Below are positions 49,108 to 61,306 of a stretch of 64,000 nt of DNA, one piece after another (position 1 is the first letter of the stretch; each line of letters begins with the position of its first letter). The translations under genes were made by a program, and so were the position numbers. The notes under the pieces are model-generated. The model did not search any database. It saw only the letters and a program-made list of their open reading frames with translations, and was not told where the DNA came from. Source of the stretch: Hypericum androsaemum (taxonomy: Eukaryota; Streptophyta; Magnoliopsida; Malpighiales; Hypericaceae); NCBI GenBank assembly GCA_963995505.1, contig OZ023182.1, positions 1,007,001 to 1,071,000 on the forward strand, written 5' to 3'.

Positions 49108-50493
49108 ACATCGTACCAAATTTAATTACTTACTATTTTCTTTGGAAAAATAAAATTTACTTATAAAAAAATACGCAAAACAAACCTCCTCCAAAATATT
49201 ACGACGTTATTGAAAAATCTCTTAGGTTTCCAAAATGGTCTAAGAGATGATTGTCAACATTTTACGTTTGCTACATAAAGCGTTGGTTTGATAATCAAGC
49301 CACAACATTTACATTTCTCTGAGTCAATGTAATAAATTCAAACATAAAAATTGGTGGGCCTTCTGTCATAAAAAGAATATAATATAAAGTCAACATGTGA
49401 TACATTAATAAGCAAATAACATGATTGAGTATTATACTTAAGTGTGTGAATATAATCCATTATCTGGTAAATATCCGAATTTTTAAAATGTAAATCAATT
49501 ATATAGCAATTGCACTCATTGACGAATATTATTGCTCATGCCACAGCAGGTGGCTAATTTCTCTAATACCACCATGGCTTCTTCTCGTCCTCATTGGCAA
49601 GCATTGCAAGTGACATCCATTGATGAGTTAATAGAGACAATTTCAAGACTCGAGAAGAAGAAAGAGAGCCGAAGCGGAGTTAATGATGACGACGAAGACG
49701 ACGTTTCGGTGGGGATCGGTGGTCTCCGGTACGACTTCTACCGCCACAGTTGCCCACAAGCCGAGGCCACCATCAGGGCCACCATGGCTAGGGTTTACTT
49801 CCAGCAAAAGGACGTTCCCCCTGGCCTCTTGAGGCTCTTCTTCCATGATTGCTTCATCAAGGTCCCCTTTATTCATTTCCACTCCTTTATTAAATTGGGT
49901 TTTGGTTGACTTATGTAGAAAATCTAGCTATTTGTTGCTATGAAGTCTAGATTAATGATGCAATTTGGTTCGCAAGCATTAGAGTCTAGATTAACACCCA
50001 CCAAAACATTTTTTCGCTAGACAAGTGGAAATAATTGAGTCTAATTTAAGAATATGAAGTTCCTGCATGTAACAATTCAAAATAATCCCTGCATATTATA
50101 TATATACAATATTTGGATATAATTTATCTTTCAATAAAATTTGAAAGAGAAAAAGACCTCTGATTTTTCTGATTATAGGCAAGTTTATAGCGTATATATC
50201 ACCGATTATCCATCCTTGTGTCGTGGTTTTAATTTGTTGCAAAGGAGCTCAGGGTTGCGACGCCTCGGTGTTGTTGGACGACAGCAACGGAAACACCGAA
50301 CATCAGATTGAGATGCATGCCAGGCCCAATCTGAGCCTGAAAGGATTCGACACCATAAAAATCATCAAGGAGGAACTTGAAATGACTTGCCCCGGCGTCG
50401 TTTCATGTGCCGATATCATCTCAATTGCCACCAGAGATGGCATTGTATTGGTATGCTTCTTCCTCCCTAATTATTTCACTTTGCTCTTTTAAG

Positions 50494-50836
50494 CATGGTT
50501 TTAGAAAATGGCCTCGAGGTCGATACGGGATACCGACTTCCGGCTCGGCCAGATCAGAGTTTTTTTAAATAAAAATATATATTATTTATAATATTTAGTA
50601 TTAACAAAATAATTATCAGTATTATCTTATTTTATTACAAAATCATAATTAGATTACTTTTAAATTTTAAATTATAATTTTTGAGAAAATATAACATTTT
50701 TTGTGAGGCCGGCTAGTCCAATCGGAAAAATCGCGTTGACCACCGGATAAATTAGAGGCAGGGTTTAGGGTCAAACTTAACCCGAATTTGGCCCCGATTC
50801 ACAGACCGCCAGTCGAACCACTTTTTTAAAACCCTA
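50494..50836. mobile_element. hAT-type MITE in peroxidase D intron (first set)
   Basis: Counterpart of 8,671-9,013. Confidence 0.7.
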
Positions 50837-51671
50837 TTTTAAGCATTCTTCTCCCAAAATTTTCTTGAAATACATCTAGCTACATAGTTATATGACCAAT
50901 TATTTGTTTGTGACCGTTGGTGCAGTCCGGTGGGCCGTTCTATCCACTTTTGACAGGCAGGAGAGATAGCCCCAAGTCCTACTTTGAAGAAGCTAATGCT
51001 GAAATCCCAAAGCCCAATAGTAACATCAACGAGACGTTGCGCCTCTTCTCTATTAGAGGTTTCAATCCAAGAGAAACAGTGGCGCTTCTAGGCAAGACTA
51101 ATTCACTACCGTCCTCTAAGATTAACCCATTTTGATACTATATAAATTTTTTTCATATTGTATCCATATTTTTTCTCTTTCTTCAGGAGGACATGGCGTT
51201 GGAAAAATCGGTTGTAACTTCGTCGAGGACCGGATTAACAACTTCCAAGAAACAGGGAGACCAGACCCCACGATGACACCCGAGTTCGTGCAAGAGATAA
51301 GGCTCAAGTGCTCGAGATCGACCCCCGATAGGGGGCCGCCTGCGGTAGTATCCAGAGGGAAGTTTGACTCGCTCTATTACAAGAACCTCGTGAGGGGAAG
51401 AGGGGTTTTGATATCTGACCAGGAGCTCAGGGTTGCGACGCCTCGGTGTTGTTGGACGACAGCAACGGAAACACCGAACATCAGATTGAGATGCATGCGA
51501 GGCCCAATCTGAGCCTGAAAGGATTCGACACCATAAAAATCATCAAGGAGGAACTTGAAATGACTTGCCCCGGCGTCGTTTCATGTGCCGATATCATCTC
51601 AATTGCCACCAGAGATGGCATTGTATTGGTATGCTTCTTCCTCCCTAATTATTTCACTTTGCTCTTTTAAG

Positions 51672-52014
51672 CATGGTTTTAGAAAATGGCCTCGAGGTCG
51701 ATACGGGATACCGACTTCCGGCTCGGCCAGATCAGAGTTTTTTTAAATAAAAAAATATATTATTTATAATATTTAGTATTAAAAAAATAATTATCAGTAT
51801 CATCTTATTTTATTACAAAATCATAATTAGATTACTTTTAAATTTTAAATTATAATTTTTGAGAAAATATAATATTTTTTGTGAGGCCGGCTAGTCCAAT
51901 CGGAAAAATCGCGTTGACCATCGGATAAATTAGAGGCAGGGTTTAGGGTCAAACTTAACCCGAATTTGGCCCCGATTCACGGACCGCCAGTCGAACCACT
52001 TTTTTAAAACCCTA
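51672..52014. mobile_element. hAT-type MITE in peroxidase D intron (second set)
   Basis: Second copy, made by the internal exon duplication. Confidence 0.7.
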
Positions 52015-52486
52015 TTTTAAGCATTCTTCTCCCAAAATTTTCTTGAAATACATCTAGCTACATAGTTATATGACCAATTATTTGTTTGTGACCGTTGGTG
52101 CAGTTCGGTGGGCCGTTCTATCCACTTTTGACAGGCAGGTGAGATAGCCCCAAGTCCTACTTTGAAGAAGCTAATGCTGAAATCCCAAAGCCCAATAGTA
52201 ACATCAGCGAGACGTTGCGCCTCTTCTCTATTATAGGTTTCAATCCAAGAGAAACAGTGGCGCTTCTAGGCAAGACTAATTCACTATCGTCCTCTAAGAT
52301 TAACCCATTTTGATACCATATAAATTTTTTTCATATTGTATCCATATTTTTTCTCTTTCTTCAGGAGGACATGGCGTTGGAAAAATCGGTTGTAACTTCG
52401 TCGAGGACCGGATTAACAACTTCCAAGAAACAGGGAGACCAGACCCCACGATGACACCCGAGTTCGTGCAAGAGCTAAGGCTCAAG

Positions 52487-53755
52487 TAGACCTGACCACG
52501 GTTAGAATTTGGACGAATTTGAATCGAATTTATTCGAATTCAAATTCATCAAAACATTAAACCGTATTCAATTCTTCACAAGACGAATCGAATACTAATT
52601 ATGAATTTTCGAATTAGAATCGAATTAGAATCAAATTATAATCGAATTATAATCGAATTCGAATTCGAATTAATTCCAACGATGTTGAACATCTTGTGGA
52701 AAATGTTTTGGTTTCATGTTGTTTAATTTGCAAAAAAATTTCTAATCTTTTAGCAATTTTGGGCGAGCCCATAATAAATTAAGTGCTTGTTTAATTAGTC
52801 CTATTGTAGAGTCTAAAACTTTAATTCCATATTGGGTACAAAGATTAAATATATGACATGCACATCTAATATGAAAAAATTTTCTTCCGAATCGTGTACA
52901 AAAAATTTCTAAATCTTTAACCATAACATTATTAGAACTTGCATTATCTAGAGAAATTGAAAATATTTTTTGAACTAGATTATATTCTTGTAAAATAATA
53001 TGCAATATTTTATAACAATTATTCCCACTATGACTATCATCAAAAACTCTATATGCAATTATTCTTTTTTGTATATTCCATTCATTATCAATCCAATGAC
53101 ATGTAACACCAAAATATGAATGTGTTTGCCAATGATCACTCCATATATCATAATAAGAGAAGTAGCTCCAATTAGTAAACTTGAGGGAGAATTTATATAG
53201 CTCAAATTTTCAATAAGAGAAGTAGAGAATTGAGATTGGAATGTGTAAAATTTGAAGAATAAGAGTTGGTATTTATAGAGTTGGGAAGAAATTCTGAATT
53301 TATAAAAAAAATTTTAAAAGTACCAACAGTAAAAAAACGGTAACCTAGGGATTAAAACGGTAACAAAAAAAATGGTAAGAAAAAAATGGTAATTTGCCCC
53401 TGAAATTTAAATTTCCCCCTTCCCTTTTAATTCCCCCCCCCCTTTTTTTTTAAATCCCCCCCCCTTTTTTTTAATTCCCTCCCCCCTTTTTTTAAAAATT
53501 CCCCCCCCCCCCCGATTCGAATTCCATACGAATCGAATTCGAATTTGATACGAATCGAATTCGAATTACGAATTTGAATTGAATTCGCCGGTTTGACGAA
53601 TTACAAAAAACTTGAACCGTATTCAATTCTTATCATGACGAATTTGAATCGAATTTTTTGACGAATCGAATTATTGTCGAATCGAATCGAATCGAATTTT
53701 TTACGAATCGAATCGAATCGAATCACGAATCGGATTCAATTCATGGCCAGGTCTT
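52487..53755. mobile_element. hAT transposon with transposase remnant, 8-bp TSD
   Basis: 1,269 bases inside peroxidase D exon 5', flanked by GGCTCAAG at 52,479-52,486 and 53,756-53,763. Ends are TAGACCTGACCA and TGGCCAGGTCTT, an imperfect terminal inverted repeat. Subterminal DNA is packed with CGAATT/GAATTCGAATT words, and a C-rich/T-rich run lies at about 53,420-53,515. A minus-strand frame (53,005-52,742) reads FSISLDNASSNN and FFHIRCACHIFNL, hallmarks of the hAT transposase catalytic region, but only that part survives. Confidence 0.93.
52742..53005 (-). pseudogene. hAT transposase fragment
   Basis: 87 codons with the LDNASSNN and HIRCACHIFNL motifs of the RNase H-like hAT core. The N-terminal BED finger and C-terminal dimerisation region are not seen as open frames. 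Confidence 0.85.
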
Positions 53756-54255
53756 GGCTCAAGTGCTCGAGATCGACCCTCGATGGGGGGCCGCCTGCGG
53801 TAGTATCCAGAGGGAAGTTTGACTCGCTCTATTACAAGAACCTCGTGAGGGGGAGAGGGGTTTTGATATCTGACCAGGAGCTGATGAACAATGCTATTAC
53901 AAGACAGGTTATGGCTCTGTATGCTTCCGATGACGGAACCCGATTTAGGAATGACTTCGCTCAGTCAATGCTCAAGTTGTCGAACCTTAACGTTCTAACA
54001 ACAACTCAAGGCCACGTTAGGCTGACATGCTCCCGCCCACGTTAGTTCTGCTAACCGCAACTGAGTGAACCGAAGTAAAAAAAGAAGAAGATACCACTCC
54101 CAATATATGGCTTTCCAAAGCTTTGCATAAACAAATAAGGCAGAAGCACCAAAGTTGAGAAGCCACACAAGAAAACAGGGTATTGACCAAATGCTGGAAC
54201 CTGCAGTTTGATCTTTGTTGTAGTTGTTCTTCCATTGGAAGGGGCTCTGATACCA

Positions 54256-54457
54256 TGTAGAAATCCTTGGTACTTTATTGATTAACAACTTAATTACAAG
54301 ATAATCTTCAAGGGAGTATATATGCAAGAAGCATTAAATGCACTAACCTGCCAACTAAATACATTCCAACGGCTATAGACAGGTTCTAACGGCTAGATTA
54401 GCTGTACACTAACTGCAGATGGTTGAAGATGATCATCTGCAGGCATATTCTTCAACA
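54256..54457 (-). repeat. Short copia-type LTR (copy 3)
   Basis: Counterpart of 9,975-10,176, again flush with the truncated MPH2-like exon. Confidence 0.6.
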
Positions 54458-54647
54458 CCTTGTCCAGGAGGAGCCTGGGTCTCTATGTCTCATTTCCATC
54501 TTTGTCTTCTCATTGGGTGGCAGTTCCGCATCCAATGCGGCCATACTTGAAGCTGATGATGACGTGGAGCTCCCGGAGAAAGTGAAGAGGGATAGGAAGA
54601 AGAGGCTTGAAAGGCAGGGAGTTCTAAGTTCATCTAGCAAGGAGACA
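54458..54647 (+). pseudogene. MPH2-like exon 1 fragment (copy 3)
   Basis: Counterpart of 10,177-10,366, without the deletion seen in copy 2. Confidence 0.85.
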
Positions 54648-55743
54648 CAATTGATTACTATTTTAACTTTTAATTAAGCGCTAGGAATTCTAGGTTCCGA
54701 CAGTTCTTCAAAAAATAAATAAACGTCCGGTAATGTATTCTGGAATCATTTTCAAAAGGCCAAGTTCATGGAATCACTGATGGAATGATCATGCTTTTGA
54801 AGGTTGGAGAGCTGGACATCTTATGAGGTTGAACACAAGATGGAAACGGCTCAGCAGACTGCAATATCTGTTGGAACTCATCTCTGTTCATATAAGATTA
54901 TATATGTCGAACGACAATCGATTTGGTAGTATATCTATATTCTTATGTTTTTAAAGGGGAATTCATATTCTTACTCTTATTCTTTTTAATAATAATAATT
55001 CGGGTAAAATTTGAATCCTATAAAATTGGGCTCGATCAGAATAACTTGATCTATATTGTTTAAAAAAAATTAAGATAAAAATTTAAAATTGTCAATTGAC
55101 TATTCGCAAAAGGAGACACTCAAAATTTTAAGTGCATTTGATTCATTCATTAAAATAGGTCAATATAAAAAATAAATAAGCAAATAAAAAATGAAATTGA
55201 GTGGGTAATTGATGAAAAAAAAATTGAACAAATATATGCCTGATCTAATTAGCTTTATAACTTAGAGCACAAGTAATGCTAGATAGAAATTTTTAAACTC
55301 ATACACTAAACAAAACTAACTAAAACAATTCATTTCTCCCAAAATTGAAAATAAACAACTATAAATAAGGAAGAAACAACTTACTAACCTCTTGTGTAAA
55401 ACAAACTCAAGGCCCAATAAAGAGTCCAAATTATAATAAGCCCAAGTAATCGTTAGGTTTAAAACCAAATTAATTTAATCCGTGGTCATGACATGTATAA
55501 ATGACTGAGTTGCACTTAAAGAAGGCCTTTTTTTGTCGTCTTTTTTTTAAATCATAGTTAACATTTTAATGAGGATTTTCCTCTCTCTTTCTAACATTCT
55601 TCCTATCTACCTCTGTTTATCCATCTAAATCTTTTTATGCTAATATATATATAAAAAGAGAGGCACGCAGGAGAAGTGGCCAACCCATACACCTACTGTA
55701 TTTCAAACTAACAAACCCACAAAAAAGAGAAAAAGAAAAGAAG
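54648..55743. repeat. Unit 3 copy of the 10,367-11,385 spacer
   Basis: Homologous to unit 1. About 55,080-55,190 (CAATTGACTATTCGCAAAAGG and on) is present here only, and the neighbouring GTAAGTAAAGATAAAAGG tract is absent. So unit 3 is either the older state or was separately altered. No gene. Confidence 0.65.
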
Positions 55744-56529
55744 ATGAACAACTTCAATTTGTTGTTTCAACTTGTTGTACTTATATACAGCAGCACCGGA
55801 GCTATGGCAACTAAAGAACCAGCTGGGGAGAACCTCCAGGTTATGAACCCACGACACTACATTTTATTTTTCAATCCCATGAACCAATTATTCCAGAAAT
55901 ATTCCCTATTTTTTATTCCAATTATGAAAACAAAATCACATTTACAAGGTTTTTTTCTTCTTCTAACGTTTAGCGTGGTGTACTATGAAGGCAATTATAT
56001 ACCCCCATATCAATTACATATTCAATAAACAAAAAAGTCTTTATATTTTATATTTTCCCTGTAGTTTTCACCATTTATCTTATACTCATTTTGTTGTCAA
56101 TTGAAGTACCCTTTTATGGAAAGCGACGCCTAATCTGAACTTGAAGGGCAGGCTTTTTCCAGCTCCTTTTTGATGGTTTCTATTGAAAGGGAAGCGGCGC
56201 CCAATCTGAGTTTGAAGGGATTCGAGATCATAGAAACCATCAAGGCGGAGCTCGAAAAGGCATGCCCCGGCGTCGTTTCCTGTGCCGATATCATCTCAAT
56301 CGCCACTACAAATGGCATTATTCTGGTTCGCTTCTTTATCCCTTGTCTCATATTGAACTCAAAATTTTAAAATAATAAATAGATTACAAATTAGGTTTAT
56401 GAATTAAGACCGAATGCCTCACATTCAAAGTGACGCCATATCGACATTATAATATAATTTTATTGAAAAACATCTAGCTAGTAATATGCCAGATTGGTCC
56501 TTCGTAACATGAAATAAAGATTCCATATT
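55744..56529 (+). pseudogene. Class III peroxidase copy B'', truncated
   Basis: Exon 1 55744-55839 and the fold-back exon 3 remnant (about 56,130-56,335). Exon 3 here keeps LSLKGFEI and the ending ILV, a few codons more than B and B', so this copy is slightly less decayed. Exons 4 and 5 are gone; homology stops at the MULE-like element. Confidence 0.85.
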
Positions 56530-56530
56530 T

Positions 56531-57396
56531 TATCACTCGCAGGTCCCTGTATTTCAGAAATAGTGTATGAGGTCCCTGCTTTTTGGAGAAATATTGGTAT
56601 CGGGTCCGTGGCTAACGTCAGCACTCGATTTTTCAAATTGTTTTGCATAGAAATGACCAAAATACCCTACAAAGCTTTTAGATCTGTGATTCTGTCTCAA
56701 CAAAGCTTTCATAACCTAGAAGCTTTCAGATCTCTGAACCCAGAAGCTTTTAGATCTGTGATTCTGTCTCAAAGACACCCAAGTTGAATGATGATTTTGT
56801 CGAAACATAAATATGTGATTGTGAACGAACGAAACCCCTTGGGGTCAGCGATAGAGGAGAAGGAAACAGGGCCGCCGTTGCAGGTAGGGCAGGAGAGCTC
56901 GTCGGCATCGGGGGTCGCCGCTGCAATCGTCACCGCCCCCTTCCTCTCTCCCTTTTTCTCCCCTTTTCAGCGGCGACAAAATTGCCCCCTTCTTACGCTT
57001 CCTCGAAGCCACCGTGGCCCTCGTCTTCTCTTGTAAATGCCACAATCCATTCAGCAAATTAAGGTGAAGTCTAAGCCGAGAGCGGGGTGAAGGTGAGGTG
57101 GCCGGTCCCGCCGACGAAGATGTCGGTGAAGTCTAAGCCGGCATTGCTCTCGTCTCTGTCTCTTGATTCCAGAGTTTAATTGGTTGTTTAATTAATTGAG
57201 TAATAATCTGTGTTGTTTCATGAGTGTTCTCCAGGTTGAAGGTGCAATTTTTATTTTTTGTTCGAAGGTATTTTGGACATTTCCAGGACAAAAAAAAAAA
57301 GACCGCTGACGTCAGCCAGGGACCCGAGACCAATATTTCTCTAAAAAGCAGGGACCTCATACACTATTTTCGAAATACATGGACCTATGAGTGATA
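56531..57396. mobile_element. MULE-like element with ~92-bp terminal inverted repeats
   Basis: The left arm (56,531-56,622) and right arm (57,305-57,396) are near-perfect reverse complements, sharing CACTC, GGTCCCTG, AGTGTATGAGGTCCCTGC and ACGTCAGC words. The inside holds GC-rich exon-like DNA (about 56,860-57,130) and a small tandem repeat of AGATCTGTGATTCTGTCTCA (56,681-56,772). The right arm extends about 40 bases further (to GGTAATTTGCCC) than the left, so the left end seems trimmed. No transposase; it could be a Pack-MULE. Confidence 0.75.
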
Positions 57397-58011
57397 AAAC
57401 TATAATGCAGGGACCTAAAGGTAATTTGCCCAATTTTTTAAATCAACTACCATCAAGACTCGAATTGTCTTAATTTTCTCTCCTTTTGTTTTTAGTCTTG
57501 GTTTTATGGCTTTTTCAACTCGTTTTTTATAAGTTTATTGTTTGGTCATATAAGTTTCTGTCTTGAGACAAGAACCGAAATCACGAATCGGGCCATGTCG
57601 AAACCATCATTAATATCGGCGCATCCCACTTGAAATTAAAAATTCATCTCTTAAACAAAGTCACAGTAAAGCTAGGGTTTAAAGAGATTTAGGGTTCAAA
57701 ATATTTTAAGGATTCCTACCTTGAGATTTTAGGGTTCTTCACCGGGGTTGAACGACTAGAAGGTCGGTCTTTAGTCTAGTATACACTGCATATAAACTTT
57801 GTCCATGGAGGGGCAGGCCTTCAAGGTTGGGGCTTGGTTCCATGGAGGGAGATGATGGATGATGTGGAACATTTTAAAGGTGATGTGGCGTATTTAAGAT
57901 GACAAAATTGCCATGTAATATGGTAAGATGTCGTCGGTCACCAAAAAACTTTTTTCGAGGTGTTAATTGGCCCGTATAGAATAGTACAAGAGATTATGTG
58001 GACTAGTTTCA
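57397..58011. other. Unassigned unit 3-specific DNA
   Basis: No counterpart in units 1 or 2 and no gene recognised. It replaces peroxidase exons 4-5 and the spacer up to the copia gag remnant. Confidence 0.55.
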
Positions 58012-58811
58012 AGTCTGGTTTCTTCTTGTTGGATATTAGAGCATATGCTCTCCAAAGAAGGCAACTTGGAACTAATCAACAATTGTGCTTGAACAAATTA
58101 ATACTCTGGTTTTATACCAGATAGAAGTTTAAAGATTCTATCATGTTCCACTCTTTTCTGAATGGTTATTAAATCTGTAGTGGGTGGCCTATATAACTCT
58201 AATCATCCCACATCACGTTTATTTTTCCCAAGTACTCAGTAATGAGCATTTCTCCCTGTTTTGCTTCTGAAATACTTTTTTTCAATTCAAAGATTCTATA
58301 AAGATTATTGTGTTGATTAATAACTATAGAGAAAATATCATAAATTTTACTGTCAAGCGAGTTCAAGATCCAAGTGATTACCAATTGGTCATTTGCTTCC
58401 CATTCTGAAAATGCTTCATCCTCAGGTTCAGGGGGTTGAATCTTCCCATTGATGTAACCCAGCATGCTTTTTCTGTTGAGGTTTCTTGATATGCCTCTAG
58501 CCCAAGATAAATAATTGTGTGATGACAAAGACACGGGTGATAACTTGAGGCTTATATTTGTGTCTGTTTCTGCAGTGCTAAATCTCTTGGATGTTTGAGA
58601 AGATTGAAGTGTTTGTGCTGCGAATTCTGTAGGGCAAGATCGATTTTGTTCTTTCATTCTGATACCATGAAGATTTTAAGAACAGGTAATGTACTTTTAA
58701 TTAATAATTTCAGTTTTACATGAGTTTATATACAATAATGAGAGAGGATGATTAAAGCTATTATAACAGCCAGATTATAGCTCGGCATTGTAATTAGACT
58801 AGCCGTTGACA
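58012..58811 (-). mobile_element. Truncated copia gag element (copy 3)
   Basis: Counterpart of 13,222-14,208: gag frame 58,657 to 58,199 and LTR 58,668-58,811. It has lost a small in-frame piece of gag (AESARGLWNS in the others). Confidence 0.8.
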
Positions 58812-58929
58812 AAGGAGAGAAACGCGGGAGAAGAAGCGGCTTCCAACGGCTCCGTTATGCAATCATGGAGCGCCCACCAGGTGTTTGATGAAAGTTCCAA
58901 AAGAGCGCAGATTTCCGAGATGATCAAGG
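58812..58929 (+). pseudogene. Unidentified exon fragment (copy 3)
   Basis: Counterpart of 14,209-14,326 with one Asp to Asn change. Confidence 0.45.
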
Positions 58930-58977
58930 TAGGTATCTTAACCATTGTTGTCCTTCATCATACCAACCGTAGTTTTA

Positions 58978-59390
58978 AAAAACGCACTCCGACCAATCAG
59001 ACATAAGAGCGGTCCATTTTTAGGGGTAAAAAGGCCTCCGATCAAACCGCCCAAAATCCGGTCGGACTGGGCAGTTTATACTAGTTTTTGAATCGAACCG
59101 CCCAGTCTGACCTGAGTTTAGCCAAATCAGCAAAAAATTAAACAAAAAGTCGTATCGTATGCTCGATTTTTCTTAATCAGTAAAGAAAAATAGACTTTAT
59201 ATGTTATAAATTGGTTGATATTTCTAAAATGTAGATTTTGAAACCTATATTTCGACTATTTAGTCTACATAATATTTAAAAATTATTAAAATTTTAATTA
59301 AAAAAGTCTGGTCTAACCAGCAGTCTGACCGGTCGGGCCGGAAAACGGACAAAATCCGACCCGTACCAAAACCCGTATTTTAAAACAATG
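58978..59390. mobile_element. hAT-type MITE (copy 3)
   Basis: Counterpart of 14,365-14,786 with flanks ATACCAAC / ATATCAAC as in copy 2. It shares changes with copy 2 (for example GATCAAACCGCCC) that copy 1 lacks. Confidence 0.82.
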
Positions 59391-59649
59391 ATATCAACAG
59401 AGTGCTCCCACAGCAAGGACAAATCTTTATGCGAGAATGTTGAAATAGTGTTGTGAAAGTTTATAGTGAACTTAAAAAAAACAACTAAGCTGATCTTTTG
59501 TTAGTTGTTTAATTCATTGTTGTTGTAGGAATTGTTTTCGATATAAATGCTTTGGAATATGAACAATTTTTACACCATTGTGCATTTGTAAATTCCAAAC
59601 ATGCAACAAACCTCGTCCAAAATATTACGACTTTATTGGAAAATTTCTT

Positions 59650-60031
59650 ATGACAGGCTTGGTTTCACAGCTCAAAGGGATATGAGGAACAGTTAAATGT
59701 CGGCTGCTTTCGTCACACTTGAATAAAGAGTTTTGAAGTTCCATTCTTTCTCACCCTGCTGCATCTCTCTCTTCTGCATCTAATCAATAGTCCGACCGGC
59801 TGTGAAACTAATTTCGGATGTCGTTTCACTCTTTTGCTTGGGATATGAGTTGTAGTACTATGCTCAAAACTGCTGATCAAGCAAACCAGATTCAACTCTG
59901 ATATGTTGATCAAGCAAATTCCTGTAAAGGATAATTTACAATTGTCAGTTGTTTTAATTTGAAGACAAAGCACACGTCCCACCTGAACTACTGGAATCTC
60001 TGCATTTTCCTTTTTACTCTCAGATCCCGCC
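59650..60031. pseudogene. MPH2-like 3' fragment plus MBD micro-fragment (copy 3)
   Basis: Counterpart of 15,046-15,414 with an extra short insert near 59,805 (GTGAAACTAATTTCGGAT). Like the intact locus and unlike copies 1 and 2, it reads GTAAAGGATAATTTAC without the added TGTTTAC. Confidence 0.75.
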
Positions 60032-60453
60032 CGCTTCTTCAATAGCTCCAGCGACCAACTTGCTAGGAATTCAAGGTTCTGGTAGTGTATTTTGGCGAGG
60101 GAGGGATGATCATTCTCAAAAGGCCAACCAAGTTCATGGAATCACTGATGGAATGAATGATCGTGCATTTTTTGGGCACACCCCTTCAATATGTTTCTTT
60201 GTTTCTGGCCCACAGGTCCAAAATTCCCATATTTTGTAAATGCATATGTTTCACTTCACTGAACTTTCGACTCAAAATTAGTTATGTCACACAAAAACAT
60301 TAACCCAAGTTTTCAAACGATGAAAAAAAAATAAATGTTTATTTCCAAATGTCAAAACTCAATATCCGTAAGATAAATCAGTATCAAACAAAAATATCTC
60401 ATTGAAAAAAGCTAAAATCAAAACAACCATCTCAAGGGATCTCATCCGGATCT

Positions 60454-61245
60454 CTAGACCAAAAAGAAAGCTACAAAGATGGACAGAAAGGCAGCGGAGA
60501 CTCCAACAACACTAAGAGAAGAGGCAGAGTTGCCAGCGGGAGGAGGAATGGAGGAAGAACCATCAGCTGGAGAGTGCGACGAAGGCGTAGTTCTAGCAGT
60601 GACGTTAATGGCAAGCTTCTGACCGTCGAAGCAATGTACAGGGTCGCTGGAAATGAAGAAGTATTCGCCGGGAGAGTTGAGAGTGATGGACGTTGGCGAG
60701 GTGGAGTATAGATATAATGTGCTGAAGCTGCCGTGGCATGTGTCATATCCTGCCTCCTCCACCTGCGCTACATTGTGTCTTCCGGTAACGTAGTTGAAAA
60801 CTGTCATAAACACAATCATTGCATTATTGTAAAACTAAATATTTTACATGTATCTTGTTAATAACTAGTGTAGATTTGCAATTAAAATCAATAAATTGTA
60901 AAAAAGGTGCTCACCTAGCTTATCTCCAACTTTGAAGGGTTTATTGGCAGCCCAAATTTGGTAGGAATTAGGATTGGCACCAACAATGGCTGGGTCAGTC
61001 CAATACAAGTCGTCTCCAACTATATAGGTGACGGGTTCCGAGCTTGATTGTGGCGAAGGTGGGGCTGAAATTGGGGTGGGAGAAGGTTCTCTCGGGAGTA
61101 TCAAGACAGTGGTCGTGGTGGGCGCCATGGAAACTTCAGAAGTCGTGGGAGGCGGAACAGAAGTAGCACTGACATTGATTGGTACCAAGGAAGCCACCAA
61201 AATTGCTAGTAGTAGAAACGCCATGTTTGCTCTGTTTGTGCCCAT
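60454..61245 (-). CDS. Early nodulin-like phytocyanin, GPI-type (ENODL copy 3)
   Basis: Exon 1 60915-61245, exon 2 60454-60800, minus strand, 225 residues. It differs from copies 1 and 2 by loss of four residues after the signal peptide (DTIT) and about ten substitutions, several in the C-terminal linker. The frame, splice sites, disulfide Cys, His ligands and GPI-type tail are kept, and the copper Cys is again Ser. Its upstream region is intact for only 61 bases, after which a retrotransposon LTR begins, so the TATA-like run found before the other copies is lost. It may be silent or driven from the LTR. Confidence 0.85.
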
Positions 61246-61306
61246 TGTTGCCTTTATCGTTCTCTGGTTATTAATCACGTGATCACATATTCCACGAGTT
61301 GGTCCA

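Larger units (their letters stand above)
49547..54045 (+). pseudogene. Class III peroxidase copy D, exons duplicated internally, hAT-interrupted
   Basis: Exon 1 and the promoter are deleted (join near 49,415). Exon 2 (49547-49861) is the only intact copy in the window, with RHSCPQ and RLFFHDCF. Then exon 3 50253-50450, exon 4 50926-51091, and exon 5 from 51,187 to about 51,427, where it jumps at AGGAGCT back into the exon 3 acceptor. This makes a second set: exon 3' 51431-51628, exon 4' 52104-52269 (with AGA to TGA stop at 52,140-52,142), and exon 5' 52365-52486, continued at 53,764-54,045 after the hAT element. Exons 3-5 are thus tandemly duplicated, and the gene cannot make a secreted peroxidase. 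The final codons match copy A. Confidence 0.87.
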
